A model generated the notes under the pieces. That model ran no database searches and was not told the DNA's origin. It saw nothing but the letters and a program-made list of their open reading frames with translations. This document shows positions 9,037-18,918 of a stretch of DNA of 64,000 bases, piece by piece. Position numbers and translations under genes: made by a program. How positions within the stretch are numbered: position 1 is the stretch's first letter; every line of letters starts with the position of its first letter. The DNA lies in the NCBI GenBank assembly GCA_018714695.1, contig DVNB01000049.1, positions 1 through 64,000 of the forward strand, written 5' to 3'. The stretch is from Candidatus Ornithomonoglobus merdipullorum. GTDB lineage: Bacteria > Bacillota > Clostridia > UBA1381.

Positions 9037-12000
9037 TCAGTTTTGCAAATTTACAATATACTCATGCCTGCCGCTTTCGAGCATCACCGGCTCGCTGCGG
9101 CCCGGCAGATATAACTCCGCCTCGGCGTTTGCAGGTATCTCACAGCGATATATAAATCTGTCACCGCTGATCTTCCATTCCGAGCATATAAGCCCTGCGG
9201 CGCTCTCATAGCTCCCCTTCGCATATGTAAGCGTTCCGCCCGGAACAGGCCGCAGCACTATCCTACGATAACCCGGTTCCGCCGCGTTTATGCCAAGTAT
9301 CGTCCCGAACATCCACTCACCCACGGCTCCGTATGCGTAATGGTTAAACGAATTCATCGAGACGTCTCCGAATGTGTCCGTTTCGGCAACATACGAATCC
9401 CAGCGCTCCCAGATCGTTGTTGCGCCGTTTTTGACGCTGTAAAGCCAGCTCGGATTCTCGTCGCACTCCAGAAGCGCAAAAGCCGTATCGGTAAGCCCCG
9501 CCTTTTCAAGCGCCGGAAGCAGATGCGAGATCCCCAAAAAGCCTACCGAGAGGCTGCCGCCGCGATCGTCTATCGCCCTTTTAAAGCACTCCGCAGCATG
9601 TGCAAGCTTCTCTTCCGGTATCAATCCGAAATCGATCGCGAGAGCGTATGCAGTCTGACTTGCGCCTGATGCGCAGCCTTCTCCGTAGCGTGTGCGGTTG
9701 ATAATATTACCCTTAGCATCACACCCGTTTTTACTCATTTCGCCCCAATATGCTATCGAGCCATCGTCACAAACCCATGCCTCACGAAATGCCCGGACTA
9801 TCTTTTTATGCAGTGCTTCATAGCGCGCCGCATCATCCCCTCTGCCCAGAAGCCTTGCCGTATCTGACACGATCTCCGCAACTCTCGCCGCGTACGCCGT
9901 AGCCGACAGTATGAACGGCGTTGTTTCGTCAAACGCAAGATGATCGCCGCGCGGCGGCTGTTTCTGTATATAAGGCTCCGAGGCGAGATCAGACTGCTCA
10001 GGCACCTCTTTTCCGTCAACAACGCGCATGCCGAAGTTCACATTTGTGCTTCGCTCCTCTGCCCATGCGCGCATCATATCATAATTATCCTCAAGCACGG
10101 AAATATCCCCGTACGCCATATACATCTCCCATGGCACTATAGCCGCCGCATCTCCCCAGCCCGCGCAGCCGCCGTGCGCGCGGTTGTCGCCTCCGAGCGG
10201 CGCCGTATCCGGCACCGCGCCGCCTCTGTTATACATGAGCTGCGCATCGCGAAGATCGGTAAGCCACTTGTCCATGAACGGCTTTATGTACATATTATAT
10301 GCCGCGGTTTTTGCGAAAACCTGTGCGTCCCCCGTCCAGCCCATACGCTCGTTGCGCTGCGGACAGTCAGTGAATACGAGCAGCGAGTTGCCGCGCTGTC
10401 CCCATTCTATACAGCTTTGAAGCCTGTTCACAGCCTTGTTCGAGCACTCAAAGTGCCCCGCCGTCTCCGCTGTGTTCGTAACGACAAGTCCCTCAACACT
10501 GACAACAAGCCGCTTTGCCTCATCCGCGGTGAGCGTGAAACCGTTTCCGGTTATCTCAAAGTAGCGAAATCCATGAGATGTAAACGACGGCACGAAGATC
10601 TCCTCCCCGCCCTTCATGGTGTATATATCGGTATTCGCCGCACTCCTCAGATTTGCCGTGTACAGACTCCCGTCACCGCGGCACATCTCGCCGTAGCGCA
10701 GCCGCACCGACGTTCCGCTTCTGCCGCAAAATGTCACACGCACAGTGCCTACCATATTTTGTCCCATATCGAACACAAAATGTCCCTCAGGCATCTCTGT
10801 CATACCGACCGGCTCAAGCACACGCTCAACACTCGCCGAAGGTCCCCGCTGCGCCTCAAGCACGAATTTTTCGCCGCGCAGCTCTCCGTTCGTCGACACG
10901 ACAACGCGCGGCCAAGGTATCACTCCGCAGCTTGACCATCTGGGATCGTCAGGCTCAGACATATCCGGCTCCAGCCGGGCGTCATACTCTTCTCCCTGCA
11001 GATAATCGGCGTTCTTTACCGGTCCCTTGTCACTGAAAAGCCACGTTGGATCGGTCGCAACAAGCTCGCTGCTGCCGTCTTTGTAACATATGAGCAGCTT
11101 TCCCCAGAACGCGTTTTTCCTTCCGTATACCATAGGCTGCTGAGAGTATCCGACGTATCCGCTGTAATAGCCCTTGGCAACTGTGGCGGAAATAACATTT
11201 TCGCCTTGTTTTACACACTCCGTCACATCATATGTCTGATAATACATCCGCTTTCTGTAGTCGGTAAATCCCGGCGCATACAGATCGCCTCCGACACGTT
11301 TTTCATTTATGTAAACCTCGTAGAATCCCATCGCCGAAGCATACAGTCTGGCATATGCGATACTCTTACCAACGGCGAACCGCTTTGCGGCATTGACCGC
11401 AGGCGATGGATCGGCAAGCTCAAACGCATCCTCTATGACCAGCCCCTCATCCGTTACTTCTCCGAGACATGACAGCGCTCCGCCGTTGTTTTCAAATGTG
11501 TCCCGCTGAAACACACGGCCGTCAGGAGCACGCACCTCGATGCGCTTGAATACAGCGCGCGTATCGCGGAGCATGAACCCGAAATTCAGCATACATCTTT
11601 TGCGCAGCGCAAACCATGTATCCGCCGGTATCACTTCCGTTTCATTGAGCACCTCTGTGCCGTTAAGAAAAAGCCGTGCCGAACCGCCGTTCACTGCCAG
11701 CACTGCCGTGATCCTTTCCGAAAGGAGCCCCTCCGGAATATCAGCCGCGCAAAGCTCTGCTGCCGTTGGCACTCCATCGGTCCATGCGTTGTCACGATGA
11801 TCGGTGACCCGCAGAATGTGACGTTTTTTATCTATGTAAAACATCACATAATTGTCTTTATCTCGAGCGGCTGCACATATGCCTATCCCGTCACCGTAAG
11901 TTATTTCAAATTCTGACTCTATCTCATATTCGGTGAGCGCATCGGTATTTTCAGTCTCAAACGGTGAACCTATCCACTCCGCGCCGTCTGCCTCCGCAGT

Positions 12001-12306
12001 ACCCATGAGCCCCGTTTCAAACCGCGATACCGCGGCAGCTGTCTTCCCCATCTCATCAGTTACCTCAACACGCCAATGATATTCGGTTGACGGCTCAAGA
12101 CCGGCTGCGCATCGGATAAGCATCGACCGCGTCTCCTCGTTGCCGCTGTCGTAAACAAGCTCATCGCCCTCATAAACCGTCACTCTCCGTGACACCTGCT
12201 TTGCTCCCGGTCTGTCACAGGACAGCTTATAAGTAAGTGTTACAGCTCTGTCACCGATCCCCAACGGCTCGATCAGGCCGTCTGCACGCATGTCGTATAT
12301 CTTCAT
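9037..12306 (-). CDS. Alpha-L-rhamnosidase, GH78 family
   Basis: DCPQRNERMGWTGDAQVF signature and multidomain architecture; start MKIYDMRADGL. Confidence 0.94.
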   Translation of the reverse strand: MKIYDMRADGLIEPLGIGDRAVTLTYKLSCDRPGAKQVSRRVTVYEGDELVYDSGNEETRSMLIRCAAGLEPSTEYHWRVEVTDEMGKTAAAVSRFETGLMGTAEADGAEWIGSPFETENTDALTEYEIESEFEITYGDGIGICAAARDKDNYVMFYIDKKRHILRVTDHRDNAWTDGVPTAAELCAADIPEGLLSERITAVLAVNGGSARLFLNGTEVLNETEVIPADTWFALRKRCMLNFGFMLRDTRAVFKRIEVRAPDGRVFQRDTFENNGGALSCLGEVTDEGLVIEDAFELADPSPAVNAAKRFAVGKSIAYARLYASAMGFYEVYINEKRVGGDLYAPGFTDYRKRMYYQTYDVTECVKQGENVISATVAKGYYSGYVGYSQQPMVYGRKNAFWGKLLICYKDGSSELVATDPTWLFSDKGPVKNADYLQGEEYDARLEPDMSEPDDPRWSSCGVIPWPRVVVSTNGELRGEKFVLEAQRGPSASVERVLEPVGMTEMPEGHFVFDMGQNMVGTVRVTFCGRSGTSVRLRYGEMCRGDGSLYTANLRSAANTDIYTMKGGEEIFVPSFTSHGFRYFEITGNGFTLTADEAKRLVVSVEGLVVTNTAETAGHFECSNKAVNRLQSCIEWGQRGNSLLVFTDCPQRNERMGWTGDAQVFAKTAAYNMYIKPFMDKWLTDLRDAQLMYNRGGAVPDTAPLGGDNRAHGGCAGWGDAAAIVPWEMYMAYGDISVLEDNYDMMRAWAEERSTNVNFGMRVVDGKEVPEQSDLASEPYIQKQPPRGDHLAFDETTPFILSATAYAARVAEIVSDTARLLGRGDDAARYEALHKKIVRAFREAWVCDDGSIAYWGEMSKNGCDAKGNIINRTRYGEGCASGASQTAYALAIDFGLIPEEKLAHAAECFKRAIDDRGGSLSVGFLGISHLLPALEKAGLTDTAFALLECDENPSWLYSVKNGATTIWERWDSYVAETDTFGDVSMNSFNHYAYGAVGEWMFGTILGINAAEPGYRRIVLRPVPGGTLTYAKGSYESAAGLICSEWKISGDRFIYRCEIPANAEAELYLPGRSEPVMLESGRHEYIVNLQN

Positions 12307-12376
12307 ATTTCCATACCCCACTGTAAAATTCAAACGGCTGTGGACGCATGCCCACAGCCACTCTCGATCATGTATT

Positions 12377-14077
12377 TTATTCATCCATAGCTGAAACAAG
12401 CTTTACCGCTTCGGCTCTTGTGAGACGTTCTGTCGGTCGGAACGTGCCGTCGCCGTAGCCCTCAAACGCTCCTCCTGCAGTCAGCGTTATTACCGCCTCA
12501 AGCGCCGATCCCGAGATCTCATCGCGATCGGTGTAGTTCACATCCGCATCGGTAAGCTGCAGTTTATCCGCCGCATTCAGTGCTCCGTAAAGCAGCATTG
12601 CCGCCTCCTCACGCGTTATGTCCTTATCGGCGTCAAACATCAGATCCTCGCCCGAATAAGCCGTTATTTCGGCTGTTACAGCCCCGGCATCATCGGTCGC
12701 TTCCTTTACCGTCTTTGTTACCGTCTCCGTTCCGGTGCAGTTTTCGATCATTTTCTCCGGTATGATGCCCTTGTCGAGCGCGCCTTGGAGATAGAACCTG
12801 TACCAATCATCAGAAGAGGCATCAAGGCATTCCCCTTCACGGAAGGCATGACCGTTCACACCCGCGTATTCCATAGCCATTTTCAGAAAATCAGCCCGGC
12901 TTATATGCTCATCGGGCGCGAATGAGGTCTCCGACACACCGCAAAGGTTCATTGCAGGCGCGTAGTCCATTATATATTCCTCTGCCCAGTGTCCGTCAAT
13001 ATCCGTGAAATTCTCCGCCTTATTCGTCACGATATACCGGGAAAGTCCGTCTATTTTTGCAAGCTCATTTACGATATACTCCGCCTGCTGTCTTGCGCCC
13101 TTCTCCTTCAAGTGCGTATGATCATCCGTTCCCTCCGGATATGCCGCGCTCTCGAGCGGTTCGCAGATGAAATACATCGAGAATACCTCATCTTGAGTGA
13201 GATTATTATTGTAATCCTCCTCGGCGATCTTGTTCACGTCAATGAGATTTACACCGGTCTCCTCCGCAATTTCTTTTGTGGGGACAGCATAATCCTGCCT
13301 TGATTCCATAAAACAATTATTTTCCTCATCCCACCACGATGCCGCCGTCGCTGTAAGAAGTATCGGTACTGCACCGCGTTTTTTCGCCTCACCTATATAT
13401 TTATCGGTGATAAGTGTCTTGTAATCTTCGACACTTATATAACGCTCGGGCTTGTCGGCCGCACCGTCGTTTATGCCGAACTGTATCAAAAGATAATCAC
13501 CGGGACATATCTCCGCGAGTATCTTATCGAGACGTCCGTCATTATCGAAGCTCTTGGAGCTTCTGCCGCCCATCGATCTGTTTTCGACCGTTATATCATC
13601 GGTAAAATAGTCACCTATCACCTGCCCCCATCCGGTCTGAGGATAGGCTGTATCATAATTATACGTCTGCGCCGTTGAATCACCCGCGATATATATGGCA
13701 GGATGCTCGCGCTCCTCACGCTCCGGCAGTTTTTCTATCTTTATCTCCTTCAAATTTGGTGAATCACCCTTCACCTCAACGGTTATCTTGCCGTCCTTCG
13801 GCACTGCATACTGCTCGTTGTCCTGCTCCTCTCCGGCATCGAGCGTATAAGCTCTCACGCGCTCGCCGCCATTGATGTAAACATTCGCATTTGTCTCTGT
13901 TTCTCCGCCTGTGACAACATTTATCTTATAGTCGCCGTCCTCCGCGTCAACTGTAAGCACCGGTTCTTTTCCTGTCATATCATACACCTCCGGCTCTGCC
14001 GCCATACATGCGTTCATCCCCGGCAGCATCCCTGCCATGACCGCAGCCGCCGCGGCTGCGGAAATCATTTTTTTCAT
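12377..14077 (-). CDS. Secreted GDSL/rhamnogalacturonan acetylesterase-like protein with C-terminal SLH domains
   Basis: Signal peptide MKKMISAAAAAAVMAGMLPG; IYIAGDSTAQTY and FGINDGA blocks; DDHTHLKEKGA; SLH repeats FTDIDGHWAEEYI and GDGTFRPTERLTRAEAVKL. Confidence 0.9.
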   Translation of the reverse strand: MKKMISAAAAAAVMAGMLPGMNACMAAEPEVYDMTGKEPVLTVDAEDGDYKINVVTGGETETNANVYINGGERVRAYTLDAGEEQDNEQYAVPKDGKITVEVKGDSPNLKEIKIEKLPEREEREHPAIYIAGDSTAQTYNYDTAYPQTGWGQVIGDYFTDDITVENRSMGGRSSKSFDNDGRLDKILAEICPGDYLLIQFGINDGAADKPERYISVEDYKTLITDKYIGEAKKRGAVPILLTATAASWWDEENNCFMESRQDYAVPTKEIAEETGVNLIDVNKIAEEDYNNNLTQDEVFSMYFICEPLESAAYPEGTDDHTHLKEKGARQQAEYIVNELAKIDGLSRYIVTNKAENFTDIDGHWAEEYIMDYAPAMNLCGVSETSFAPDEHISRADFLKMAMEYAGVNGHAFREGECLDASSDDWYRFYLQGALDKGIIPEKMIENCTGTETVTKTVKEATDDAGAVTAEITAYSGEDLMFDADKDITREEAAMLLYGALNAADKLQLTDADVNYTDRDEISGSALEAVITLTAGGAFEGYGDGTFRPTERLTRAEAVKLVSAMDE

Positions 14078-14135
14078 ATTGCACCTCCAAAACACCACAA
14101 AAAGCAGAGCGCGCTTTTTGCGCTCTGCTGTCCTG

Positions 14136-15482
14136 TCAATCCTTTATATTGATTATAACACCCACCGAAGGCTTCGGGTAAATGCTTATCGATCTGTACG
14201 GCATCTTCTCGCCCGCCGCCGTCACGCTCTCTATCTGCTCAACTCGGACAGGGTTCAGGATTATCATAATATCAGCCCGGCCTGCTTTTACATCCTCGTA
14301 GCACTCATTCGCGCTCATTGAGGTCGAAACGAGATCCTCATAATCATCGCGGATACCGAATATATCGTTTATGATGAGCTTTCTTAAAACGACCGAATCC
14401 AGTCCGCAATACGCTTTTGACATCTCCGGCAGAAGCTCTTTTTTGATATAGTCATTGTCGATAAGCGTCAGACGGTAGAAATAATCCCCGTCATGATACA
14501 GACCGAATTTGGTTTCGGCACGCTTCGTTTGTATCTGCTTCTTCATCGTTTCGATAAGACTGTCATCCTGCGAATCTACAATGATCTTCTCGATCTTGAA
14601 ATGATCCTGCACCGCCGCGATAAAAAATTCCTCCGAAAAACCGCGCGGCAGTTTTATTTTTCTGTGGACCGGCATGATCTCCACGCCGTCGGAATTCGAA
14701 TTCACAAGTGAAACGAGAGTGTAATTATACGACTCGTCACCCGTGTGCATTGGATTGTTCGCCCGCATAAAATTCCTGTACTGTATACATGTCTCGTAAC
14801 GCGTCTGCCCATCGGTTATGTAAAGCGGCAGCTCACGGAAGCCTTCAACGATCTGACTGATTATCTCCTTATCCGTTATCTTCCACAATCTTTGATGCAT
14901 ACCGTCAAATGTGTCAAAATCCATATCCGGCTCTCTCTGGCTGAGAGTGTTCATAAGATTCAAAAGCTGCTTGTCTCGCTCTACGTAAAGGCAGGTTATC
15001 ATGCTCATATCTGCATTTGTCTTTGAAAGAAGCTCATAGCGGTCACGCTTTGACATCTCCCTTATCTCCTCACAGGTTCTTATATTACCCGTCCCAAGCT
15101 CCTCAAGCTCAAGCAGCGCTACAAACGTCATATTCTGATATCTGTTTCCGTGAAGCTCTATCGTCTCCTCATACAGATAGATAGTATCCTCTTTATCGCG
15201 CACCAAAACGCCCTGCTCTATCCAGTCATGCAGGTATTCCGCCGCGCGTGTATATTTATTATCATCCTTTGTATCATTCTCATATTCGGCGCCGTCAAAT
15301 ATCCTTACGGCATTATATTCATTCATCTCATAAAGCTTAGCCTTCTCCTCGTCGCTTATATTATACTGAGTAGGCGCGATAACGGTCGAGATGTCACCCG
15401 TTTTCTCGCTGTTATATCTATATCCCTTTAAAGGCTTAATGTTTGCCACAACCGTCAACTCCTTAAAATGACCCAAAATCAC
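14136..15482 (-). CDS. DUF1015 family protein
   Basis: NIKPLKGYRYN...ISTVIAPTQYNIS N-terminus and YPKPSVGVIIN C-terminus. Confidence 0.85.
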   Translation of the reverse strand: MILGHFKELTVVANIKPLKGYRYNSEKTGDISTVIAPTQYNISDEEKAKLYEMNEYNAVRIFDGAEYENDTKDDNKYTRAAEYLHDWIEQGVLVRDKEDTIYLYEETIELHGNRYQNMTFVALLELEELGTGNIRTCEEIREMSKRDRYELLSKTNADMSMITCLYVERDKQLLNLMNTLSQREPDMDFDTFDGMHQRLWKITDKEIISQIVEGFRELPLYITDGQTRYETCIQYRNFMRANNPMHTGDESYNYTLVSLVNSNSDGVEIMPVHRKIKLPRGFSEEFFIAAVQDHFKIEKIIVDSQDDSLIETMKKQIQTKRAETKFGLYHDGDYFYRLTLIDNDYIKKELLPEMSKAYCGLDSVVLRKLIINDIFGIRDDYEDLVSTSMSANECYEDVKAGRADIMIILNPVRVEQIESVTAAGEKMPYRSISIYPKPSVGVIINIKD

Positions 15483-15709
15483 GAATTAAAGTCTTACGGA
15501 TAAAAATCCTCATATATATAATATCATAAATTCTTAAATAGTCAAGAGTCAAAAATCAATTTATCGCTTTTTTTGCATCTTTTAACGTTTATTCATACTT
15601 TTTTAGAAAACCGGAAACAATTGCCGACGGATACGGCGCATAATCTCGGCATGGCGGTCAAAAATATTGATAAAGCCCCCGCAAAATGGGGCGGAAAGGG
15701 GAAATTATT

Positions 15710-15892
15710 ATGACATCATCCGGAATGAGTTTTTTTAAAGGCGTTACCACGGGACTTATCGTGGGCGCAGCCGTCACAATGCTTGCCGACCCTGTCTCGG
15801 ACAGACAGCGCACCAAGCTTATGAAGCGTACCGAAGGGGTATTTCGGAATATGGGCGGCATGCTGGACGCCGCTATAGGCATGTTTCACTGA
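15710..15892 (+). CDS. Small YtxH-like membrane-associated protein
   Basis: MTSSGMSFFKGVTTGLIVGAAVTMLADP; upstream AAAGGGGA. Confidence 0.6.
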   Translation: MTSSGMSFFKGVTTGLIVGAAVTMLADPVSDRQRTKLMKRTEGVFRNMGGMLDAAIGMFH

Positions 15893-16078
15893 AATAGGGT
15901 AGACGGAGGGCAGGCGCTCTCCGTCTGCTCTGTGCGCGATTATGTAATTATTACAAGGTACTAACAAACTATTACCTGAAAATCGTCAGTTTGGATATTG
16001 ATTTTTGACATTGTTTGAATTATAATATTATGCGGATATAATAGAGTATTGTCTGAATATCAGAAAGGAAGTTTTAAA

Positions 16079-16744
16079 ATGGCAACCTGGATAACGCATC
16101 TCAGAATAGCCGATGAATATCTGAAAAGAGGACTGATACCGTACCCGAAGGAGTTTTCGCTCGGTTCGGTCGCGCCGGACTGCGGCTATGGTGAAAAAGA
16201 CAGCTACGGCGACTTCTCACCTCCGCCGGAAGTAACTCACTGGGCACCGGGAGGTATAAAGCTCTACTGCGAATATTGGAAATTTGCTTCTACATATCTA
16301 TCCGGCAAGGAGCGAAATGCCGACTACTGCTTTTATCTCGGATACTATGTCCATCTGATAACCGATATAATGTGGTCTATGATGGTATACCTGCCCTCGA
16401 CGATCAAATACGAAAAGGAATTTAAAAAGGATCCGGATTTTCTAAAGACCATAAAGCTTGACTGGTATGATCTTGATTACAAATTCCTGCGTGACGATCC
16501 GTCCTTTATACCATACAAATATATACGCGATGCAGGTACGGTAAAGGACTATCTCCCCTACTATGAACCCGGCCAGCTCACTACACAGATACGCTTTATA
16601 TACGATTACTATTCCGATCCCTCAGGACGTGTGCTCGACAGAGAATACAAGTATCTTGACGAAAAAACTATAGCGGGGTTCATTAAATGCGCTGTTGAGC
16701 TGATTGATTTTGATCTTAAGAAAAAGGGGTTTCTTGTATACTGA
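16079..16744 (+). CDS. Zinc-dependent phospholipase C/S1-P1-like family hydrolase
   Basis: TWITHLRIADEYL...GSVAPDCGY...YYVHLITDIMW. Confidence 0.75.
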   Translation: MATWITHLRIADEYLKRGLIPYPKEFSLGSVAPDCGYGEKDSYGDFSPPPEVTHWAPGGIKLYCEYWKFASTYLSGKERNADYCFYLGYYVHLITDIMWSMMVYLPSTIKYEKEFKKDPDFLKTIKLDWYDLDYKFLRDDPSFIPYKYIRDAGTVKDYLPYYEPGQLTTQIRFIYDYYSDPSGRVLDREYKYLDEKTIAGFIKCAVELIDFDLKKKGFLVY

Positions 16745-16825
16745 CGCATTCGCGCCACGCCCCGGCAAAGTGAGACGGCTTTGGCAGAAGTTTTATTCTA
16801 TCCATGCCGGCTGAATACAAATACA

Positions 16826-16855
16826 CCGCAGCCGTTACAATGGCTGCGGTTTTTA
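16826..16855 (+). terminator. Terminator CCGCAGCC...GGCTGCGGTTTTTAT
   Basis: 8-bp GC-rich stem plus T-run. Confidence 0.85.
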
Positions 16856-16891
16856 TGACCTGCCGGCGGAGCAATGCTCCGACCGCCGTAT

Positions 16892-17668
16892 TTATCTCGG
16901 CTTTATCTTAAGCCTTATCCTGTCGGCGACCATGGCTATAAACTCAGAGTTCGTCGGTTTGCCTTTTCCGGTATTTATGGTATAGCCGAACACCTCATTC
17001 ATGGTCTGCGGCTTTCCTCTCGTCCATGCCACCTCTATGGAATGGCGGATCGCGCGCTCGACACGGCTCGACGTTGTCTTATACGCCTTTGCGATCTCGG
17101 GATAAAGCTCCTTCGTTATGTAATTCAAAAGATCCATATCTTTTACTACCATCATTATCGCGGTCCTGAGATAGTTATATCCCTTTATATGTGCGGGAAC
17201 ACCAAGCTCATGAATAAATTCCGTGACTATCGACTCCAGATCATACGTCTTATCGGGCGCGGGACGCACGATCTCGGTATCCGCGGTCCGTCTGTTGATG
17301 CAAAGATCCCTGACCGCTCCGCAAACGCTTTCCGGCGACTGCGGCTTTATCATAAAATATGATGCTCCGTGCTGTGCGGCAACATTGTACAGACTCGGCA
17401 GCGAGGAAGTCGAATTTACTATAAACAGGGGCTTTTTACGTATATCCGACGCCTCGGTGCGCCTTAAAACGCCGATACCGTCAAGCTTGGGCAATATCAT
17501 ATCGAGCACCACTACATCCGGCTCAGTCTCCTCTATCATTGCAAACGCTTCCTCACCGTCAAGAGCGGTACCTGCCTCTGCAAGATCATCTGTCGTTTTC
17601 AGATACTCGGTAAGCTCATTGGCATAATTCGCGTCATCGTCAACTATAAGCACTTTTATCTTTTCCAT
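16892..17668 (-). CDS. spo0A: Sporulation master regulator Spo0A
   Basis: Receiver domain [19 protein letters not shown] and DNA-binding domain [16 protein letters not shown]...[16 protein letters not shown]. Confidence 0.97.
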   Translation of the reverse strand: MEKIKVLIVDDDANYANELTEYLKTTDDLAEAGTALDGEEAFAMIEETEPDVVVLDMILPKLDGIGVLRRTEASDIRKKPLFIVNSTSSLPSLYNVAAQHGASYFMIKPQSPESVCGAVRDLCINRRTADTEIVRPAPDKTYDLESIVTEFIHELGVPAHIKGYNYLRTAIMMVVKDMDLLNYITKELYPEIAKAYKTTSSRVERAIRHSIEVAWTRGKPQTMNEVFGYTINTGKGKPTNSEFIAMVADRIRLKIKPR

Positions 17669-17758
17669 TCTCAATTGTCCTTTCCGCAAATAATTTGCGC
17701 CTCTCATATTTCTGGCGCATTGCTTATATTTCTTTGTTTTTTTCCGAATTGCACTATA

Positions 17759-17787
17759 AGATTACCATAGATAACAGCCCTTTTCAA
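17759..17787 (-). promoter_or_regulatory. Putative sigma-A-type promoter of spo0A: TTGAAA-N17-TAATCT
   Basis: TTGAAA 17782-17787 and TAATCT 17759-17764 on the minus strand. Confidence 0.5.
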
Positions 17788-17805
17788 TAAAAAAACTCAC
17801 TCCGA

Positions 17806-17933
17806 TCGTCGAATAGGGCATCGAAACAGCGCGGAATAACGACGATATACGTCGAAAATTCCGAACCATATATGCTTCGACATAAATCGATGTGTTCATC
17901 GACAAAAAAAGAATGCGCCGAACAATATCGACG
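17806..17933. promoter_or_regulatory. Cluster of 0A-box-like (TGTCGAA) sites upstream of spo0A
   Basis: Exact TTCGACA at 17876-17882 plus one-mismatch sites at 17807, 17850 and 17898; seven TCGA tetramers in about 125 bp. Confidence 0.6.
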
Positions 17934-17959
17934 CATCCATGTATCAGCCGGTGATCATC

Positions 17960-18703
17960 TTAATTATCCCCGCTCGGCGCACTTATTCGTAATTTGTAAA
18001 CCTCTGAGTACGGCCGCATTGTTTCGGGATCTGTTATGAATATTTTAACATACCGGCTCTCGTGTTTCAAGGTTATCGTTCTGCGCTCTCCGGCCTTCAT
18101 ATCCAGCGGCTGCATATCAAGCATTATGAGCTTCCCGTCTGCTGAATATGACGCGCAAATGATGTATGTGTTATCACTTTCCTCATAACATTCAATAACC
18201 GGTTCCGCCTGCGAAGTACTCCATTTACAGCTTACTATATCATAACGGTACACTCCCTCATCAGGCTTCTGAGTATTCCCCGGAGCTTCCGTTACGGAAA
18301 GCGTCGGCTCCGGACTTGGTGATATGCCCGGGCTTGAAACCGGCGTCGGCTCGGCTGATGGCGCTGTGCTTGGTCCCGCGGTCGGGGTTGACTCGGGAAC
18401 TGACGACGCGCCCGGACTCGAAACAGGCGTCGGCTCTGCCGATGGCGCATCTGTGGGTGCATAAGTCGGCTCATCTGTTGGCGCGTCTGTGGGCATATCA
18501 GTCGGTTCTGCCGTTGGCGCGTCTGTAGGCGCCATTGTGGCTGAGCCTCCCGTTATCACGTAATCTATACCGTATATTTCCGCATACTCCTGCGCAATGC
18601 TGCCTTCTTCACAATATATCACGACATTCGGACATGAACTAAAGGTTCCTTCTGTTATAAACCGCACACTTTCCGGTATGTATACAAAATGTTCTGTGTT
18701 CAT
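17960..18703 (-). CDS. Truncated BspA-like LRR protein with Pro/Thr-rich repeat stalk
   Basis: Single LRR_5-like unit FVYIPESVRFITEGTFSSCPNVVIYCEEGSIAQEYAEIYGIDYVI followed by APTDAPTxEPT repeats; ORF extends to 18796. Confidence 0.6.
   Translation of the reverse strand: MNTEHFVYIPESVRFITEGTFSSCPNVVIYCEEGSIAQEYAEIYGIDYVITGGSATMAPTDAPTAEPTDMPTDAPTDEPTYAPTDAPSAEPTPVSSPGASSVPESTPTAGPSTAPSAEPTPVSSPGISPSPEPTLSVTEAPGNTQKPDEGVYRYDIVSCKWSTSQAEPVIECYEESDNTYIICASYSADGKLIMLDMQPLDMKAGERRTITLKHESRYVKIFITDPETMRPYSEVYKLRISAPSGDN
18310..18540. repeat. Imperfect tandem repeats coding for Pro/Thr/Ser-rich stalk
   Basis: Recurring GGCGTCGGCTC(G/T)GC and GGCGC(G/A)TCTGTGGGC units in-frame in the minus-strand CDS. 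Confidence 0.75.
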
Positions 18704-18803
18704 TTTATCACCATACGTACGGATGATAGATCCCGCATTTTGTGATCTATCGCATTTTGCACCATGAACCGATGCCGCACAGCAATAGTCTGACACTTAC
18801 ATT

Positions 18804-18833
18804 ATTATACCACTTTCAGAGAAACTCTGTCAA
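18804..18833 (-). promoter_or_regulatory. Consensus promoter TTGACA-N18-TATAAT
   Basis: Upstream of the truncated LRR protein gene. Confidence 0.75.
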
Positions 18834-18918
18834 CCCCCTCCACCGGCTCAATGTCATTATGTATGCCGTTACGCTCTGCATCTTGTTCCCCTCCGGAGAT
18901 TTTTGCAGCCTGTGGTTG

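Noticed and set aside
9940-10935. 331-aa plus-strand ORF inside GH78
   Set aside because: Arg/His-rich antisense shadow ORF typical of GC-biased codon usage; GH78 frame is certain.
15893-15940. Hairpin AGACGGAG...CTCCGTCT as a terminator
   Set aside because: No T-run follows the stem; function unclear.
18310-18540. Tandem repeats considered as a CRISPR array
   Set aside because: Repeats are short, in-frame, imperfect and code for a Pro/Thr stalk; no regular spacers or cas genes.
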